A stretch of DNA of 64,000 nucleotides, from the NCBI RefSeq assembly GCF_023101685.1, contig NZ_CP082164.1:4030001-4094000 (forward strand). The letters run 5' to 3'. This DNA is from Bradyrhizobium sp. 186 (GTDB lineage: Bacteria; Pseudomonadota; Alphaproteobacteria; Rhizobiales; Xanthobacteraceae). This document shows, one piece after another, positions 25,654 to 34,198 of the stretch. Within the stretch, counting starts at the first letter, position 1, and every line of letters starts with the position of its first letter. The position numbers and the translations under genes were made by a program. The notes beneath the pieces were generated by a model. The model did no database searches. It saw nothing but the letters and a program-made list of their open reading frames with translations, and was not told the origin of the DNA.

Positions 25654-27393
25654 ATGTCAGGGATCCACAAGGTCGCCGCCGTCCAGTTCGAGCCGACCAT
25701 GTTCGAGAAGGAACGCAACGTCGCGCGCCTGCTCGAACTCTGCGAGCAGGCCGCGGCCGCCGGTGCGAGGCTCATCGTCACGCCGGAAATGGGGACGACC
25801 GGCTATTGCTGGTACGACCGTGCCGAGGTCGCGCCCTTCGTCGAGAAGATCCCGGGGCCGACCACCGACCGCTTTGCGGCGCTGGCCCGCAAGCATGATT
25901 GCTACATCGTTGTCGGCATGCCCGAGGTCGACGAGGATGGCATCTACTTCAACGCGGCCGTCCTGATAGGGCCCGACGGCATCGTCGGTCGTCACCGCAA
26001 GACGCATCCTTATATCTCCGAGCCAAAATGGGCGGCGGCGGGCGATCTGCACAATCAGGTATTCGAGACGCCGGTCGGGCGCATTGCGCTGCTGATCTGC
26101 ATGGACGTCCACTTCGTGGAAACGGCACGGCTGATGGCACTCGGCGGCGCCGACGTCATTTGCCACATCTCGAACTGGCTGGCCGAGCGCACGCCGGCGC
26201 CTTACTGGATCAGCCGAGCCTTCGAGAACGGCTGCTATGTCATCGAAAGCAATCGATGGGGGCTCGAGCGCACGGTGCAGTTCAGCGGTGGGAGCTGTGT
26301 GATCGCGCCGGACGGGCAGGTGATTGCCGTGCTCGACAAGGGCGATGGAATCTTGCTCTCCGAGATCGATCTCGATGCCGCGCGCGCGCGCCGTGTGCTC
26401 GGCGAGGCCGTGTTCGCGCAGCGACGGCCGGAGCTCTATCCGGAACTGCTCACCGACACCTTCAGCTGGAATCCACGCGACTTCTTCGGCCTCTACGAGC
26501 ACGAGCCCTGGCCGCCCGGAAAGACCTCGCGGGTCAGCGTCGCGCAATTTGCACCTGTCGATGACGTCGTTCAAAATCTACGGCAGATCGAAGCGCAGGC
26601 GCGGGCGGCCAAGGAAGAAGGCGCCGAACTTGTCGTCTTCCCGGAACTGGCGGTGACGGGCCTGGCCGATCCCGCGAAATCGGCGCAGCCGATACCGGGA
26701 CCCGCGACAGACAGCCTGCGCAGCATCGCAGGCGAGTTCGGTATCTATCTTGTCTGTGGTCTGGCTGAGCGTGACGGAGATGTGCTCCACAACAGCGCAT
26801 GCCTCGTCGCGCCTGACGGAAAGATATCGGTTTATCGCAAGACGCACCTCGCGGCTGACGAGAGAAGCTGGGCAACCGCCGGTGACGGATGGACCGTCGT
26901 CGACACGCCGATCGGCCGCATCGGGCTGTTGATCGGCCACGACGCATCGTTTCCGGAAGCGGGGCGGGTGCTCGCACTTCGCGGCTGCGATCTCATCGTC
27001 TGCCCCGCGGCGATCAAGGGGCGCTTCAGCTCGTCGCACGCGGGCACGGAGGTAATCCAGCCGGTCTTTATTCCGACGGGAGCCGATCCGCACCACTGGC
27101 ATCACTTCCGGGTGCGCGCTGGCGAGAACAACGTCTTCCTCGCCTTCGCCAATGTCATCGATCCCGAGCGCGGCTATCCCGGTCTGAGCGGCGTGTTCGG
27201 GCCGGACACATTCGAATTTCCGCGCCGGGAAGCGATCGTCGCCAACGGCACAGGCCTTGCCACGGCGCTGGTCGACACCGGCAATCTCGACAGCGTCTAT
27301 CCGACCAACGTGGTGCGGCGAAAGGACCTGGTCTCGATGCGCATGCCGCACAGCTATCGCGGCCTGGTCAAGGCGGCTGCGAGCAACTACTGA
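25654..27393 (+). CDS. Tandem nitrilase-fold (carbon-nitrogen hydrolase) protein, second domain inactive
   Basis: 579-residue protein with two nitrilase domains. Domain 1 (about 1-280) has a full Glu-Lys-Cys triad: E45 (TPEMGT), K116 (HRKTHP) and C149 (LLICMDVHF). Domain 2 (about 293-560) keeps E331 (FPELAVTG) and K396 (YRKTHL) but has G428 where the nucleophilic cysteine should be (LLIGHDASF). The two halves align well, suggesting internal duplication. It probably hydrolyses an amide or nitrile through domain 1, with domain 2 structural or regulatory. An alternative TTG start at 25636 would add six residues. Confidence 0.88.
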   Translation: MSGIHKVAAVQFEPTMFEKERNVARLLELCEQAAAAGARLIVTPEMGTTGYCWYDRAEVAPFVEKIPGPTTDRFAALARKHDCYIVVGMPEVDEDGIYFNAAVLIGPDGIVGRHRKTHPYISEPKWAAAGDLHNQVFETPVGRIALLICMDVHFVETARLMALGGADVICHISNWLAERTPAPYWISRAFENGCYVIESNRWGLERTVQFSGGSCVIAPDGQVIAVLDKGDGILLSEIDLDAARARRVLGEAVFAQRRPELYPELLTDTFSWNPRDFFGLYEHEPWPPGKTSRVSVAQFAPVDDVVQNLRQIEAQARAAKEEGAELVVFPELAVTGLADPAKSAQPIPGPATDSLRSIAGEFGIYLVCGLAERDGDVLHNSACLVAPDGKISVYRKTHLAADERSWATAGDGWTVVDTPIGRIGLLIGHDASFPEAGRVLALRGCDLIVCPAAIKGRFSSSHAGTEVIQPVFIPTGADPHHWHHFRVRAGENNVFLAFANVIDPERGYPGLSGVFGPDTFEFPRREAIVANGTGLATALVDTGNLDSVYPTNVVRRKDLVSMRMPHSYRGLVKAAASNY

Positions 27394-27444
27394 TCCGGCG
27401 GCGAATGCGATCGACGGAGCTAAACAAAGAAGAGGAAACCGACC

Positions 27445-28206
27445 ATGGATCTCGGACTCAAGGGCGCCAAAGTTCTCGTCACCGGCAGCACCAAGGGCAT
27501 CGGCCGCGCGATCGCTGAAACGTTTGCGGCAGAAGGCGCCAACGTTGGTGTGTGCTCCCGCAATCAGGCCGAGGTTGAGAGCACGGTCGCCGCGCTGGAG
27601 GCCAAGGGCGTCGCGGCCTATGGCGGTTCGGTCGATGTCTCCGACGCAGCCGGGCTGAAGGCTTGGGTCGGCGATATGGCGGCCAAGCTTGGTGGCATCG
27701 ACGTCGTCGTCGCCAATGTCAGTGCGCTCGCGATAGGGCAGGACGACGAAAGCTGGGAAAAGGAATTCTCGACCGATATGATGGGCACGGTCCGGTTGGT
27801 GAACGCTGCCATGCCTTATCTGGAGAAGAGCGGTGCCGGCGCAATCGTCACCATATCGAGCGTCTCAGGGCGCGAGGTCGATTTCGCGGCCGGTCCCTAC
27901 GGTACCTTCAAGGCGGCGATCATCCACTACACCCAGGGCCTCGCCAACCAGCTTGCCGGCAAAGGTATCCGCGCCAACACAGTCTCGCCGGGCAATACCT
28001 ATTTTGAGGGCGGGGTCTGGAACGTGATCAAGGACAACAATCCCGAACTCTATAAGACCGCGCTGGCGCTCAATCCGACGGGGCGGATGGGTACGCCGCA
28101 GGAGATGGCTAACGCAGCGGTGTTTCTCGCCAGCCGCGCGGCGAGCTTCATCACGGGGACAAATCTCGTCGTCGACGGTGCCTTGACGCGCGGGGTGCAG
28201 TTCTAG
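27445..28206 (+). CDS. SDR family oxidoreductase
   Basis: 253-residue short-chain dehydrogenase with the cofactor loop TGSTKGIG near residue 14, catalytic serine in TISSVSG and catalytic YGTFK (YxxxK). The usual NNAG motif is replaced by ANVSA. R38 after the second strand (CSRNQ) hints at NADP(H). It is last in the amide gene run, 51 bases after the nitrilase gene, with a GAGGAAA ribosome site. The substrate is unknown. Confidence 0.85.
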   Translation: MDLGLKGAKVLVTGSTKGIGRAIAETFAAEGANVGVCSRNQAEVESTVAALEAKGVAAYGGSVDVSDAAGLKAWVGDMAAKLGGIDVVVANVSALAIGQDDESWEKEFSTDMMGTVRLVNAAMPYLEKSGAGAIVTISSVSGREVDFAAGPYGTFKAAIIHYTQGLANQLAGKGIRANTVSPGNTYFEGGVWNVIKDNNPELYKTALALNPTGRMGTPQEMANAAVFLASRAASFITGTNLVVDGALTRGVQF

Positions 28207-28255
28207 GTGCGCCCTCGTGAGCCGCGATTTCGTCCGACCGGGACGACATGAGTGA

Positions 28256-28500
28256 TCACATCGGCTCGATGCCGATCTTCCTGATGATCCCGGCCCATTT
28301 CGTGGTTTCCGAGGCCATGAAGTCCTTCAGGCTCTGCGGGTCGAGCACCAGCGGCTCGACGCCCTGCTCGACGAAGAGGACGCGCACGTGGGTAATCTCG
28401 GTGCCCGTGAGCTGCTCGAAATAGGCAGCCGCCAGGTGCTACGAGAGCCGACGCCGACCGTGCCGTAGTTCAGCTCCCTTGGGTGCGCCTTGGCGTAGTT
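28256..28500 (-). pseudogene. Decayed Bug/TctC-type binding protein gene fragment
   Basis: Minus-strand translation gives recognisable pieces of a tripartite tricarboxylate transporter binding protein. ELNYGTVGVGS (about 28500-28445) is followed, after a frameshift, by HLAAAYFEQLTGTEITHVRV. This joins directly, by an apparent large internal deletion, to a C-terminal piece (VEQGVEPLVLDPQSLKDF) ending at a normal stop (28256-28258). Nothing recognisable of the N terminus remains. The 409-base gap between the SDR and the MocR gene holds this remnant and no other gene. Confidence 0.75.
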
Positions 28501-28615
28501 TCTTGATCGAAAGCTCGGACCAGTCCTACCAAGGCTGGACCCGAATCCGCTCTTGGCCCATCTTAAGCTGACACCGGCGACCTTCGCCGGCCATCCAACA
28601 GCTCACCTCTAGACA

Positions 28616-30163
28616 ATGGACAGAGATCATCCCCCAAGCAAGCGCGTATCCCTTGCCGGGATGCGTATCGACCGGACGTCGGCTGTGCCGCTGCACTTGC
28701 AGATTGCGGCCCATATTCGGGACTGCATTTTGCGCGGCATCTTTCCGGCCGGAACGCAATTTCTGGGCTCGCGCGAGGTTGCGCGGGAATTGGGCTGCTC
28801 GCGCACGGTGGTGTTGACCGCCTGGGATCTGCTCTACGCGGAGGGGTACCTTGAATCGACGCCGCGCGGCAGCGTCATGGTGGCATCCGTCGCGGCGCCG
28901 CATGCGGAGCCGCCTTCGACCGTATCGCTGGGCGTCGAACCGGCCCACATGTCGGAACGCTGGCGCTCGCTGCTCGCCTCGAGCTACGAGACCAACTGGC
29001 CATCGGAGTTCAGCCCGGGCGCGCCCGACATTTCGAGCTTTCCGTTCAAGGATTGGTCGCGCTTGCTGCGTCAGAGCTGGCAGAACCCGAGAGAACAGGA
29101 GTGCCTCGATCTTGCCCCTGAAGGCCATCCGCGGCTGCGTAGTGAGATCGCGAACTTCCTCGGCGCGGTGCGCGGGCTCGTTTGCTCTCCGGAGGAGGTT
29201 GTCGTCACATCCGGTACTTCGGGCGCGCTGGATTTTTGCAGCCGGATGATCCTCGATCCCGGCGACGAGGTCTGGGTCGAGGAGCCTGGCTTCGTCGAGG
29301 CCCGCTGGGCACTCACGGCGGCCGGCGCGAAGCTGGTTCCTGTTCCCGTCGATGACAAGGGGCTGGTCGTCTCGGAGGGAATCCGGCGCGCGCCAGGCGC
29401 TAGGCTGATCGTGGTCACGCCGTCGCATCAATATCCGCTCGGGGTCAGCATGAGGCTGGAGCGGCGTCTCGAGCTTCTCGACTGGGCCAACAAGAACGAC
29501 GTCTGGGTGATCGAGGACGACTACAATTCGGAGTTCAGGCATCAGGACAGCATGATCGCGTCGTTACGTTCGCTCGATCGCGAGGGACGGGTGATCTATT
29601 TCGGCACCTTCTCGAAGATCATGATGCCGAGCCTGCGGCTCGGCTACATCGTCGCCAACTGGCACTTCATCGATGGGTTCTCGAAGGGCCGCGCGCGGAT
29701 TGACGTGCACACTTCCGGCATCGGACAACTCGCTTTGGCCGAATTCATGCGCGAGGGGCACCTGCTGCGGCATCTGCGGGGAATGCGGCGGATCTACGCC
29801 GCGCGTCGAAAGGCGCTGATCGATGCGATCGCAGCGCTGATGCCGGACGATCTGACCGTGTCCTCCGCCGTCACCGGGCTGCACCTGGTAGCGCTGTTTA
29901 CCGACGCAATGCAGGCGCGGATGAGCGACCGCGAGGCGGCCGGAGTCCTGAAGCTGGCCGACATCCATGTGCAGCCATTGTCGCAGAATTTCCTGGAGCA
30001 GCCGACGCGGCAAGGTCTGGTGTTCGGCTACGGACGGCTGCGCGTGGAGGATGCGGCTTCACTGCTTGCGAGAATCGCGGCTTGTATCGGCAGCGGCTCC
30101 CACAATGCATCAACCGATGCGGCAATAGTCCCAGGCGGTGCTCGCACAATAAAGAGAGGCTGA
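28616..30163 (+). CDS. MocR-family (GntR/aminotransferase) transcriptional regulator
   Basis: 515-residue PLP-dependent regulator. An N-terminal GntR winged helix (about residues 20-90; LGSREVARELGCSRTVV) is joined to a fold-type I aminotransferase domain with the PLP lysine at about K334 (FGTFSKIMMPSLRLGY). MocR proteins sense amino-compounds or PLP adducts. It lies directly upstream of, and in the same direction as, the hydantoin gene cluster, so it probably controls it. An alternative start is the ATG at 28661. Confidence 0.88.
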   Translation: MDRDHPPSKRVSLAGMRIDRTSAVPLHLQIAAHIRDCILRGIFPAGTQFLGSREVARELGCSRTVVLTAWDLLYAEGYLESTPRGSVMVASVAAPHAEPPSTVSLGVEPAHMSERWRSLLASSYETNWPSEFSPGAPDISSFPFKDWSRLLRQSWQNPREQECLDLAPEGHPRLRSEIANFLGAVRGLVCSPEEVVVTSGTSGALDFCSRMILDPGDEVWVEEPGFVEARWALTAAGAKLVPVPVDDKGLVVSEGIRRAPGARLIVVTPSHQYPLGVSMRLERRLELLDWANKNDVWVIEDDYNSEFRHQDSMIASLRSLDREGRVIYFGTFSKIMMPSLRLGYIVANWHFIDGFSKGRARIDVHTSGIGQLALAEFMREGHLLRHLRGMRRIYAARRKALIDAIAALMPDDLTVSSAVTGLHLVALFTDAMQARMSDREAAGVLKLADIHVQPLSQNFLEQPTRQGLVFGYGRLRVEDAASLLARIAACIGSGSHNASTDAAIVPGGARTIKRG

Positions 30164-30601
30164 GCCGACGTCTGTGCATAGCTCATAGGCATCCGAATAG
30201 TTTCAGAGGACCCGAGAGCGCCTGCAAATTAGCCAAACGATCTGGATGTCCTCGATCGCACTGCAGCAGATGATGCGACTTGATGATGACTTGCACCGAA
30301 AAAACTGCGCTGCAGTGCACTTATCTCGCGTGAAACCGTTTTTCGTTCGTGTGCCCTTTGCGCGGGCATGGCTGCACAAAAACGTGCAGTCTATGCCGCG
30401 CCGTGCGACGTCGGCCGCTTGCTGGTCTAGAGGTTTGCGACAAGTCTGGCTCTATCCCGAGCCGACCGCTCTGTCGCACGCTCTCCAATGGTGGCATGAC
30501 AGGGGATGCATGATGATCGCTTTCGGTTCGACGTTGGAAGTCGCGGTGGAGGGGGACGACCCCGCGTCCGGTTCGGACGTCATGCGTAGCTGATCCTGCA
30601 C
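30164..30601 (+). promoter_or_regulatory. 438-base control region with CTGCA-type inverted repeats
   Basis: I see no credible gene here; a 115-codon open frame (30246-30593) has no recognisable features. The region holds an exact inverted pair, GCACTGCAGC (30258-30267) and GCTGCAGTGC (30309-30318), and a symmetrical element CTGCAC-N6-GTGCAG (30372-30389) with an A-rich centre. They lie between the MocR gene and hyuA and are candidate operators. No convincing -35/-10 or sigma-54 promoter was found. Confidence 0.45.
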
Positions 30602-32611
30602 ATGAGCGATTCCGACAGTCACTGGGAAGTCGGCACCGATATCGGCGGCACCTTCACCGACATCATCGCGATCCGGCGTGATTCCTCGGAGGCGCGGATC
30701 GCGAAGGTGCCGTCACGCCCGCAGGCTCCCGTTCAGGCGATGCTCGAAGCCATCGAGGCGGTGGGCTTGCGCAAGAGCGAGGTCAAGCGCTTCGTCCACG
30801 GCACCACGCGTGTCACCAACGCCATCGTCGAGGGCCGGCTGCCGAAGGTGGCGCTGGTCGCGACCGAAGGATTTGCCGATGTGCTCGAGATCGCGCGCTA
30901 TCGCCGCCGCGATCTCTACCGTCTCGACATCCCGCCGAAATCGCCTCCGCTGGTGCCGCCGGACCTATGCTTCGGCCTCGCCGAGCGTCTCGATCACGAG
31001 GGGCGGGTGCTGAAGGCGCTGGATACGGCGGAAATCGAGCGTCTGGTGGCGTGGCTGAAGCAGACCGGCGTGCAGAGCGTCGCGGTGGCCCTGCTTCACG
31101 CCTATGCCAATCCGGTGCACGAAAAAATGCTCCACGAGCGCCTCAACGACGTCGTGGCCCACGTCTCGCTGTCGCACGAGGTCAATCCCGAGGCGCGCGA
31201 ATACGAACGAACCTCGGCGACTGTGTTCAACGCGGCCGCCATGCCGATCGCGGTGGAATATCTCAGCGAGCTGGAGCAGCGGCTGCCAATCGGCCCCGGC
31301 TTGCAGGTATTTCATTCGGCTGGCGCCATGATCCCGATCTCGGCCGTGAAGCGGCGACCGCTGGTGATGGCGATGTCGGGTCCGGCGGCCGGCGTCTCGG
31401 CGTCCGTCAGCGTCGCACGCCAGCTCGGCGCGTCGCGGATACTGACCTTCGACATGGGGGGCACCACGACCGACGTGTGCCTGATCGTCGACGGCCAGGC
31501 CGAGATGACCGATGGCCGCATGCTCGGCGACAAGCCGCTGCGCCAGCCGATGCTCGCGGTTCATTCCATCGGGGCGGGCGGTGGATCGATCGTGCGCAAT
31601 GGCCCCGGCGGCCTGACGGTCGGGCCTGAGAGCGCAGGTTCCGAGCCGGGGCCGGCCTGCTACGGCGGCGGAGGGACCGAGCCGACGATCACCGACGCCA
31701 ACGCCGTGCTCGGTTATCTCAACCCCGAGACCAGGCTCGGCGCTCGGATCGGGATCGACATCAAGGCCGCTACGCGCGTAATCGAGCCGATCGCTCGTGC
31801 CTTGGGACTGAGTTTGACCGAAATGGCGCTCGGCATCATCAAGGTGGCGAACGCGACGATGGCCCGCGCGCTCCGGCGCGTTACGGTCGAGCGTGGTGTC
31901 GACGGGCGCGATTGCACGCTGCTGGCCTTCGGCGGTGGCGGCCCCATGCATGCCGCGGGCCTTGCCGATCTCTACGGGATTGAATCGATCGTAGTGCCGA
32001 GCGCATCGAGCGCGTTTTCTGCGCTCGGCTGCCTCACCGCCGATTTCAGTTTCCTCCAACAAAATACCTTGCGCGCCGCCCTCGACGGCATCGATCTCGC
32101 TCGCGTATCCGACCGGATCTGGACATTGATCGACGATGCGTCGGCGCCGCTCATTGCCAACGGTGTCGCGAAGGCGGAGATCGAGGTCGAACTGGTGGCG
32201 CTGATGCGCTACGCGGCGCAGAACGACGCCATTCCGGTGCCGTTCACGCTGCCGCTCGACCTGAACCGGCTGAAGAAGGACTTTTTGGCGCGGCATCACG
32301 AACTCTTCGGCTATGCGACCAACGAGAGCTGCGTCATCGAATCGGTGCGAGTGCAGGCGCGCCGCCCATCGACGACGGTCGTGAGTCGGCCGGCGACAGC
32401 AGTGAGGACGACATCTACGGGCCGCCGCGTCTGCTCATTCGACGGATTTCACGAGATTGCGACTGCGATCATCGACCGCGCCGCGGTGTCCGACGTGGTC
32501 AACGGTCCCGCGATCATCGAAGACGCATGGTCGACGGTGGTGGTGCCGCCCGGCTGGCAGGCGAAGCCCGATGTCGGCGGTAATCGGTTCCTGACGCGGG
32601 GGACGACATGA
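30602..32611 (+). CDS. hyuA: Hydantoinase/oxoprolinase subunit A (HyuA family)
   Basis: 669-residue ATPase-type subunit of the N-methylhydantoinase/5-oxoprolinase/acetone carboxylase family. It has the actin-like phosphate loops TDIGGTFTDIIAI (near residue 12) and FDMGGTTTDVCLI (near residue 286), plus HGTTRVTNAI and LAFGGGGPMHA. Such A-B pairs hydrolyse cyclic amides at the cost of ATP. Its stop overlaps hyuB by ATGA. The ring substrate cannot be told from sequence. Confidence 0.9.
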   Translation: MSDSDSHWEVGTDIGGTFTDIIAIRRDSSEARIAKVPSRPQAPVQAMLEAIEAVGLRKSEVKRFVHGTTRVTNAIVEGRLPKVALVATEGFADVLEIARYRRRDLYRLDIPPKSPPLVPPDLCFGLAERLDHEGRVLKALDTAEIERLVAWLKQTGVQSVAVALLHAYANPVHEKMLHERLNDVVAHVSLSHEVNPEAREYERTSATVFNAAAMPIAVEYLSELEQRLPIGPGLQVFHSAGAMIPISAVKRRPLVMAMSGPAAGVSASVSVARQLGASRILTFDMGGTTTDVCLIVDGQAEMTDGRMLGDKPLRQPMLAVHSIGAGGGSIVRNGPGGLTVGPESAGSEPGPACYGGGGTEPTITDANAVLGYLNPETRLGARIGIDIKAATRVIEPIARALGLSLTEMALGIIKVANATMARALRRVTVERGVDGRDCTLLAFGGGGPMHAAGLADLYGIESIVVPSASSAFSALGCLTADFSFLQQNTLRAALDGIDLARVSDRIWTLIDDASAPLIANGVAKAEIEVELVALMRYAAQNDAIPVPFTLPLDLNRLKKDFLARHHELFGYATNESCVIESVRVQARRPSTTVVSRPATAVRTTSTGRRVCSFDGFHEIATAIIDRAAVSDVVNGPAIIEDAWSTVVVPPGWQAKPDVGGNRFLTRGTT

Positions 32612-34188
32612 AGCTCGATCCGTTTGTCGTCGAAGTGATCCGGCACGGGCTCTCCGCCGCGGCCGAGGAGATGAGCCTGGTGATGACACGCTCGGCGCGT
32701 TCGCCGCTGCTGCGGGAGGCTGGCGATCTCTTGTCGGCCATCACCGACGGTCGCGGCGGTCTGGTCGGGCAGGGCCGCGACATCCCGATCCATCTCGGCG
32801 CGATGGCCTACACGATTCCCGAACTGCTGAAGGTGGTGCCGGCCGACAGCCTGAACGACGGCGACGTGCTGATCTACAATCTCGGCGCGCTCGGCGGTAA
32901 TCATCTCAACGACGTCAAGGTCGTGCGTCCCGTCTTCGTCGACGGCGAGATCGTGGCTTTTGCGGTCAGCCTGGCGCACTGGCCCGACATCGGCGGCACC
33001 TGGCCCGGCAGTTATTTTGCCAAGGCCATCGACACGTTCCAGGAAGCGATGCGCATTCCGCCAGTGCTGATCGCGACAGCCGCCGGCGTCAGCGCGCCGA
33101 TCATGCAGCTCCTCAAGGCCAATGTCAGGGATCCCGAGGCCTGTGAGGGCGATCTCCTCGCCCAGATCGCGGCGACCAAAGCCGGCGAGCGGCGCATCGT
33201 CGAGCTCTGCCGCGAGCACGGCAAGCCGGTCCTCATGGCAGCGCAGTCGCGCCTGCATGATCTCTCGGAAATCGAGATGCGCGAGGCGCTCCGCGCGCTG
33301 CCGGACGGCGTCTACGAGGGTGAGGATTTTCTCGACGACGGCAGCGCCAACGACGCGCCGGCGCGGATCCACGTCAAGATCACCATCGTCGGCGACGAGG
33401 CGACCTTCGACCTGTCCGGAAGCTGCGATCGCGTCTCCAATTTCTGCAACACGACGCCGTTCATCGCGCGCTCGGCGGTGGCCTATGCTGCGCGCATCAT
33501 GAGCGGCCGCGACATGCAGCAGAACGCGGGCGCGCTGCGGCCTTTGACCATCGTCACGCGCCCCGGCTCGATCCTTGAGCCGGGCTGGAATGCTTCGGTT
33601 GCCGCCGGCAACCACGAGACCTCGATGCGGATCGTCGATGCGATCTTCCGCGCCATGCAGCACACAATTCCGCAGCGCCTGTCGGCGGGCGGCGCGACCA
33701 CTGCGGGCGTGCTGTTCTTCGCCGAGCCCCGGCAAGATGGTTCGTGGAAGATGCTCTACGAGGTTCACGGCGGCGGCGAAGGCGCGCGGCATGATCGGCC
33801 GGGCGTATCGGCGACCCGGGTGCATCTGGCCAACACCTCGAACACGCCCGCCGAAGTGATCGAGGCGAACTACGCAATCCGTGTCGAGCAGCAGGCCATT
33901 CGCCGCCATTCGGGCGGGGCGGGGGCACATAGGGGCGGCGACGGCGTGGTTCGCGCCTACCGCATTCTGGCACCATCGATGCACCTGACGACCTGCATCG
34001 AGCGGATGGTGATTCCGCCGTTCGGGATGCAGGGCGGCGAGCCCGGCAAGCCTTGCCGCGTGTCGTTGATCAGGCAGGGCGCGAACGTGGCGATAGACGG
34101 CAAATCGAACCTCGTGTTGCAGCACGGCGATCTCGTCACCATCGAGAGCTGCGGCGGTGGCGGTTACGGCGCCGAGGCCACGGAATGA
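32608..34188 (+). CDS. hyuB: Hydantoinase/oxoprolinase subunit B (HyuB family)
   Basis: 526-residue partner subunit of HyuA. Family segments include MSLVMTRSARSPLLREAGD near the N terminus, GDVLIYNLGALGGNHLNDV, SLAHWPDIGG and the glycine-rich C terminus (SCGGGGYGA). It is translationally coupled to hyuA. Family members include N-methylhydantoin amidohydrolase and 5-oxoprolinase, so an ATP-dependent cyclic amide hydrolase is the best call. Confidence 0.9.
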   Translation: MKLDPFVVEVIRHGLSAAAEEMSLVMTRSARSPLLREAGDLLSAITDGRGGLVGQGRDIPIHLGAMAYTIPELLKVVPADSLNDGDVLIYNLGALGGNHLNDVKVVRPVFVDGEIVAFAVSLAHWPDIGGTWPGSYFAKAIDTFQEAMRIPPVLIATAAGVSAPIMQLLKANVRDPEACEGDLLAQIAATKAGERRIVELCREHGKPVLMAAQSRLHDLSEIEMREALRALPDGVYEGEDFLDDGSANDAPARIHVKITIVGDEATFDLSGSCDRVSNFCNTTPFIARSAVAYAARIMSGRDMQQNAGALRPLTIVTRPGSILEPGWNASVAAGNHETSMRIVDAIFRAMQHTIPQRLSAGGATTAGVLFFAEPRQDGSWKMLYEVHGGGEGARHDRPGVSATRVHLANTSNTPAEVIEANYAIRVEQQAIRRHSGGAGAHRGGDGVVRAYRILAPSMHLTTCIERMVIPPFGMQGGEPGKPCRVSLIRQGANVAIDGKSNLVLQHGDLVTIESCGGGGYGAEATE

Positions 34189-34198
34189 AGGGACTGCG

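Noticed and set aside
30246..30593. 115-codon open frame in the gap before hyuA
   Set aside because: No recognisable domain or good ribosome site, and it overlaps the candidate operator repeats; more likely non-coding.
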